This document shows positions 6,570-8,935 of a stretch of DNA of 8,935 nt, piece by piece (position 1 is the stretch's first letter; each line of letters begins with the position of its first letter). The stretch covers positions 1 to 8,935 of the forward strand of contig CAYFIR010000184.1 in the NCBI GenBank assembly GCA_964343195.1, read 5' to 3'. The notes beneath the pieces are model-generated. The model made no database searches and was not told the origin of the DNA. It saw only the letters and a list, made by a program, of their open reading frames with translations. Both the position numbers and the translations under genes were made by a program. This DNA comes from CAYVAP01 sp964343195. GTDB lineage: Bacteria; Bacteroidota; Bacteroidia; J057.

Positions 6570-6965
6570 TCAACTCAGTCGGGGAGGAGGAGAGATCGGC
6601 GAAAGCCATACCTGACAGTGAGCTGATTCATTTCTCAACTGAGGAGGCTGCTGACTTTCCGATTCAAAAGTGAGGACCTGGGTCCCTTTCTCACTCTGAT
6701 GCTTGTCAATTTCTTTTTTGGCTATGGGAATAGCGGGAGAACTCTGATCACCGGTATCCTGTCCGAGAATCCACTCGACATAGGCTGGATGGTGGTGATG
6801 GGCTCCATGCCCATGGTGTTGATGGGCAGTGGGTAAGTCTTCCAGTTCGTGTTGGAGGGACGATATGGTCGTGTGCCAAAGCGTGTGACTCAATCGGATG
6901 AGGCCTACCTGCCAGCTAAGCAGCAGGTAAACCGATATCAATCCGATGATCACAGGCTTTTTCAC
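6570..6965 (-). CDS. Small membrane-anchored histidine-rich protein, probable metal binder
   Basis: A 131-residue protein of no family I can name. A hydrophobic N-terminal segment at about 5-24, after MKKP, is a signal anchor or uncleaved signal. It is followed by a dense His cluster at 48-59 (eight His in HQHHGHGAHHHH), a polar charged linker at 70-110, one Cys at 117 next to H116, and a proline-rich tail ending SPPPRLS. Histidine clusters of this kind commonly bind Zn, Ni, Co or Cu. Small proteins with His/Cys and a PP-containing tail occur next to metal-related TonB receptors or efflux pumps in other bacteria (DUF2946 and HYC_CC_PP types), but I cannot align this one to either. The start is GTG at 6965, since an in-frame TAA lies five codons upstream. 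Its position directly before the receptor supports a role in ligand capture or metal sensing at the envelope. The ORF is probably real; function is inferred. Confidence 0.72.
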   Translation of the reverse strand: MKKPVIIGLISVYLLLSWQVGLIRLSHTLWHTTISSLQHELEDLPTAHQHHGHGAHHHHPAYVEWILGQDTGDQSSPAIPIAKKEIDKHQSEKGTQVLTFESESQQPPQLRNESAHCQVWLSPISPPPRLS

Positions 6966-6997
6966 AGGGAGGACGTTTTATCAGGGACGAATTTAAT

Positions 6998-7004
6998 GCT
7001 AAAA
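6998..7004 (-). promoter_or_regulatory. TTTTAGC motif (minus strand) upstream of the His-rich gene
   Basis: The minus strand reads TATGTTTTAGCATTAAATT, 32 nt upstream of the GTG start. It overlaps a partial Bacteroidota -7 box and shares TTTTAGC with the receptor and dnaE leaders. Confidence 0.25.
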
Positions 7005-7043
7005 CATACTACTAGACATTTTCATTTCCGACCTTCGTTTTTT

Positions 7044-7130
7044 GACAGGATGGACAGGATAACAGGATTAACAAGATTGATTATCAGGGCTTTCTTATCC
7101 TGTCTTTCCTGTAATCCTGAAAATCCTGTC
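7044..7130. repeat. Mirror-symmetric ACAGGAT / ATCCTGT palindromic repeat
   Basis: The left arm has four units, ACAGGAT at 7045, 7054 and 7062 and ACAAGAT at 7071. The right arm has four inverted units, ATCCTGT at 7097, TTCCTGT at 7106, ATCCTGA at 7114 and ATCCTGT at 7123. Unit spacing is 9-8-9 in both arms, so the element is symmetrical about a 19-nt centre (7078-7096) and can fold into a long imperfect hairpin. I recall similar ATCCTGT-rich intergenic elements in many environmental genomes, which suggests a dispersed MITE- or REP-like family. It lies 42 bp past the lipoprotein stop and could insulate or terminate, though no T-run follows on the minus strand. Confidence 0.7.
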
Positions 7131-7172
7131 TAATTTGTCTAGGAGTATGATGCTAAAAGTCTATTTGTCTGC

Positions 7173-8537
7173 CTACTCGTCAATCCGGTCTTTGGCAGCG
7201 TTCACCAGTGCGTGGCTCTGATAGGGATCCAGTTCAAAGGATTGTGTAATCAGTGCGCGGCCTTCTGACTTTTCGCCCAGATCATATTTTATCAGACCAG
7301 CTACGCAAAGCAGTCGGGGATTCTGGCTACCTGTGCGGGTGGCTTTTTTGATGTGCTTTTCGGCTTCGTCCACACGGCCTAGCTGATACAGCACCTCCGC
7401 CATTTGGCGATTGGCGTCGATATTAGCTGGGCGCTTCTGGTATTCCTTGCGGGCATATTCCAGGGCCCTGGCAGGATCGTTCAGGAGTCCGAGGTAGACC
7501 TCAGCGTATTCCATGCCCATCTGGTGTCCGTGGGCCTCGTCATCAGCGAGCATCTCCATGATCTCTTCGATGGTTTGATCGGCCTTTTCGGAGCGGTCAG
7601 TTTGCTGGTATAGGTCGGCAAGCTGTTCATAGAAGCCTACTTCCGGGATGGACTTGATGGCGCGGTTCAACTCACTTTCGGCGCGTACCAAATCGCCTTT
7701 TTTCATGTAAATCTGGGCCAGGGCTGCAATTGCAAATGGATATTCAGGTCGCTCAGCCAGGATACGGCGGTATTCTATCTCAGCATTGTCCAACTGCCCA
7801 ATGGTCTCATACAGATTGCCGAGGGTTAATCGACACCAGGCGGTCTCTTCAAAACCGGGATAACCTGAGTTGGCAGCCTGTTGCATGGCTTCGATGGCCC
7901 CGTCCATGTCTCCGTGAATTTCGCGGAGGTAAGAAACGCGTGAGTAGGAACGAAGATCAGGGCGAATGGACACCATTTTGTCGGCCATTACAACGGCCTG
8001 CTCATAGTCGCCAAGCTCTACGTTGGCGTCCACCAGGGAGCCGTAAATCACAGCGTTGTAGCCGTTGAGGGTCACGGCCTCGCGGGCGATCTGTCGGGCT
8101 ACCTCAAACTGGTGCAGCGACAGGTAAACGGAGGCCTTGAGGGACTTGGCTCCAAATACAACATCCTGAGAGGGGTTTTCTGCGAGAATGCCATCAAGGA
8201 CCGCCAGGGAGGCAGGGTAGTAATAACCATGTTCGCCCGTGGCACGAGCTTCCAGCATGAACAGCTGGGCGAGTTGCAGGCGACGGCGATAGTCCTGGGA
8301 GTTCATCCGCAGGTCCTGCATGATTTCCTGGTAGATGTTCTGGACCTTGGCCTGCTCGTCAGGGGAGCCGATCTTAGGGTTTCGGGGCAAAAGCTCCGGG
8401 TAGTCCTGTATGTTCTGGGAAACGCCAATAACAGGCGGATTGGCAGTAGCCTGACTGTCCTGATTGTTGTTTTTGCAGCCTGTTCCCAGAAAGGCCAACA
8501 ATGCCAGTAGCAGAATAATTCGGGTAAAAGAGTTCAT
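7173..8537 (-). CDS. TPR-repeat lipoprotein
   Basis: A 454-residue secreted lipoprotein. A hydrophobic signal at about 6-20 ends in LGTG before C21, the predicted lipidated Cys, followed by a polar N/Q-rich linker at 22-35. The rest is helical with tandem tetratricopeptide repeats from about 80 to 445, for example VYLSLHQFEVARQIAREAVT, LGNLYETIGQLDNAEIEYRR, ALAQIYMKKGDLVRAESELN and MAEVLYQLGRVDEAEKHIKK, each with the small/large residue pattern of a TPR. It is probably a protein-binding scaffold in the periplasm or on the outer membrane. Segments such as RPDLRSYSRVSYLREIHGD (193-211) and TGEHGYYYPASL (100-111) resemble a Bacteroidota TPR family that I recall beside DUF4331 and HupE/UreJ-type genes; this needs a search. 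The ATG at 8537 is immediately before the signal sequence. The His-rich and receptor genes follow on the same strand after a 207-bp spacer. Lipoprotein and TPR calls are firm; the role is unknown. Confidence 0.9.
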   Translation of the reverse strand: MNSFTRIILLLALLAFLGTGCKNNNQDSQATANPPVIGVSQNIQDYPELLPRNPKIGSPDEQAKVQNIYQEIMQDLRMNSQDYRRRLQLAQLFMLEARATGEHGYYYPASLAVLDGILAENPSQDVVFGAKSLKASVYLSLHQFEVARQIAREAVTLNGYNAVIYGSLVDANVELGDYEQAVVMADKMVSIRPDLRSYSRVSYLREIHGDMDGAIEAMQQAANSGYPGFEETAWCRLTLGNLYETIGQLDNAEIEYRRILAERPEYPFAIAALAQIYMKKGDLVRAESELNRAIKSIPEVGFYEQLADLYQQTDRSEKADQTIEEIMEMLADDEAHGHQMGMEYAEVYLGLLNDPARALEYARKEYQKRPANIDANRQMAEVLYQLGRVDEAEKHIKKATRTGSQNPRLLCVAGLIKYDLGEKSEGRALITQSFELDPYQSHALVNAAKDRIDE

Positions 8538-8566
8538 AGTAGACGGGTTATGAGGTGGGTAAAATC

Positions 8567-8627
8567 CCTCTCACCCCGATTCGCACTGCGAATCAAGCTA
8601 CCACAGGGGTACCATGGAAATGAGAGG
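8567..8627. repeat. Nested inverted repeats in the lipoprotein leader
   Basis: An outer repeat, CCTCTCA (8567-8573) with TGAGAGG (8621-8627), encloses a tight hairpin, GATTCGC-ACT-GCGAATC (8578-8594), with a perfect 7-bp stem. It begins about 30 bp upstream of the lipoprotein ATG. It may be a structured 5' leader or an operator. Confidence 0.45.
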
Positions 8628-8764
8628 TTTCTTTGATGAAGTTGTGCTACCTACGAGCGGGGCGGGGGGAGTGGATGTCAGGGAGAAAGTTTTTTTCCAA
8701 TAGAATGGGTAAAATGGAAATCCTGACTTCTGCTTTGCGCTACGTGAGGCTTTCTTTTTTGTAG

Positions 8765-8801
8765 GGGAGAAAGTAGCACTTTAAACTTTCTGATTCCTCC
8801 C
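8765..8801. repeat. Imperfect inverted repeat GGGAGAAAGT / ACTTTCT...CTCCC
   Basis: AGAAAGT (8768-8774) pairs with ACTTTCT (8785-8791), and GGGAG (8765-8769) with CTCCC (8797-8801), leaving a small bulge. GGGAGAAAGT also occurs 84 bp to the left at 8681-8690. Confidence 0.35.
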
Positions 8802-8816
8802 TCTGTCGCACAGTCC

Positions 8817-8836
8817 ATCTCCCTCCAAAGGGAGAT
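8817..8836. repeat. Perfect 8-bp hairpin ATCTCCCT-CCAA-AGGGAGAT
   Basis: An 8-bp perfect stem with a 4-nt loop. Sequences of the form CTCCCT-CCAA-AGGGAG next to CCTCCCTCTGTCGC are familiar to me as dispersed intergenic repeats in Bacteroidota, so this may be part of a repeat family. No T-run follows on either strand. Confidence 0.5.
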
Positions 8837-8891
8837 ACTCGCAGTGGCACTTGGGCAAAGGTCTAAAGCAAGCCTGGGGCGGCGTTGGCCC

Positions 8892-8935
8892 GGCATTTGG
8901 CGCTCGGGGCGGCTTGCGGGGAAGCCTGAAATGCC
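8892..8935. repeat. Nested inverted repeat at the right edge
   Basis: GGCATTT (8892-8898) pairs with AAATGCC (8929-8935), enclosing GGCTT (8911-8915) with AAGCC (8922-8926). The segment is markedly GC-rich and the structure may continue beyond the window. Confidence 0.3.

Larger units (their letters stand above)
6966..7172. other. Spacer between the lipoprotein and His-rich genes
   Basis: No gene is seen. It holds the palindromic repeat at 7044-7130 and two copies of ATGCTAAAA (6996-7004 and 7150-7158). On the minus strand TATGTTTT (7001-7008) is a 7/8 match to the Bacteroidota -7 element TAnnTTTG, 35 nt before the His-rich GTG, but no TTTG is found at the expected -33 position. Confidence 0.4.
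8538..8935. other. 398-bp non-coding region with stacked repeats, upstream of the lipoprotein gene
   Basis: No credible gene is seen. An open frame at 8678-8896 (minus) has repeat-like, low-complexity content and no family resemblance. The region holds the hairpins listed separately, a direct repeat TGGGTAAAAT (8556-8565 and 8706-8715) and a direct repeat GGGAGAAAGT (8681-8690 and 8765-8774). The promoter of the lipoprotein gene should be here, but I cannot locate a clear one. Confidence 0.5.

Noticed and set aside
7044..7130. CRISPR array
   Set aside because: Units are 7 bp with 1-2 bp between them and invert at the centre; there are no direct repeats of CRISPR length and no spacers.
6996..7158. 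ATGCTAAAA copies as target-site duplications flanking a mobile palindrome
   Set aside because: The copies lie 39 bp and 19 bp from the palindrome ends, not directly at them, so they do not behave like target-site duplications.
8678..8896. 72-residue minus-strand open frame
   Set aside because: It is built from hairpin and repeat DNA, has no recognisable domain and unconvincing residue composition; it is probably not expressed.

Overview
The window most likely comes from a member of the Bacteroidota. The evidence is a SusC/BtuB-type TonB-dependent receptor with an N-terminal carboxypeptidase-regulatory-like domain, a TPR lipoprotein, a Vms1-like release factor of the Bacteroidota type, and no Shine-Dalgarno sequence before any gene. 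Coding DNA looks moderately GC-rich (judged by eye, not computed), which would fit a Saprospiria/Lewinella-like lineage, but the class is uncertain. All five credible genes are on the minus strand, so transcription runs from high to low coordinates.

Layout, in transcription order. 8935-8538: 398 bp with no credible gene but several inverted and direct repeats. 8537-7173: TPR lipoprotein. 7172-6966: spacer with a striking mirror-symmetric ATCCTGT/ACAGGAT palindrome. 6965-6570: small membrane-anchored protein with a dense His cluster. 6569-6461: leader with a nested three-tier stem-loop. 6460-4166: TonB-dependent receptor with a His-bearing plug motif. 4165-3872: spacer rich in palindromes, whose dnaE-proximal part is AT-rich. 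3871-902: DnaE2/ImuC-like DNA polymerase III alpha subunit. 861-184: VLRF1-family protein with an intact GxxQ motif. 183-1: nothing coding seen.

Two functional groups are suggested. The lipoprotein, His-rich protein and receptor look like an envelope module for binding and importing a ligand, plausibly a transition metal or metal complex; the substrate is inferred only. The second group, separated by the palindromic spacer, pairs an accessory polymerase with a predicted peptidyl-tRNA-cleaving rescue factor, 40 bp apart and probably co-transcribed. That would join DNA-damage tolerance to release of stalled nascent chains, and it is the most interesting association here. The palindromes upstream of the polymerase are candidate operators for it.
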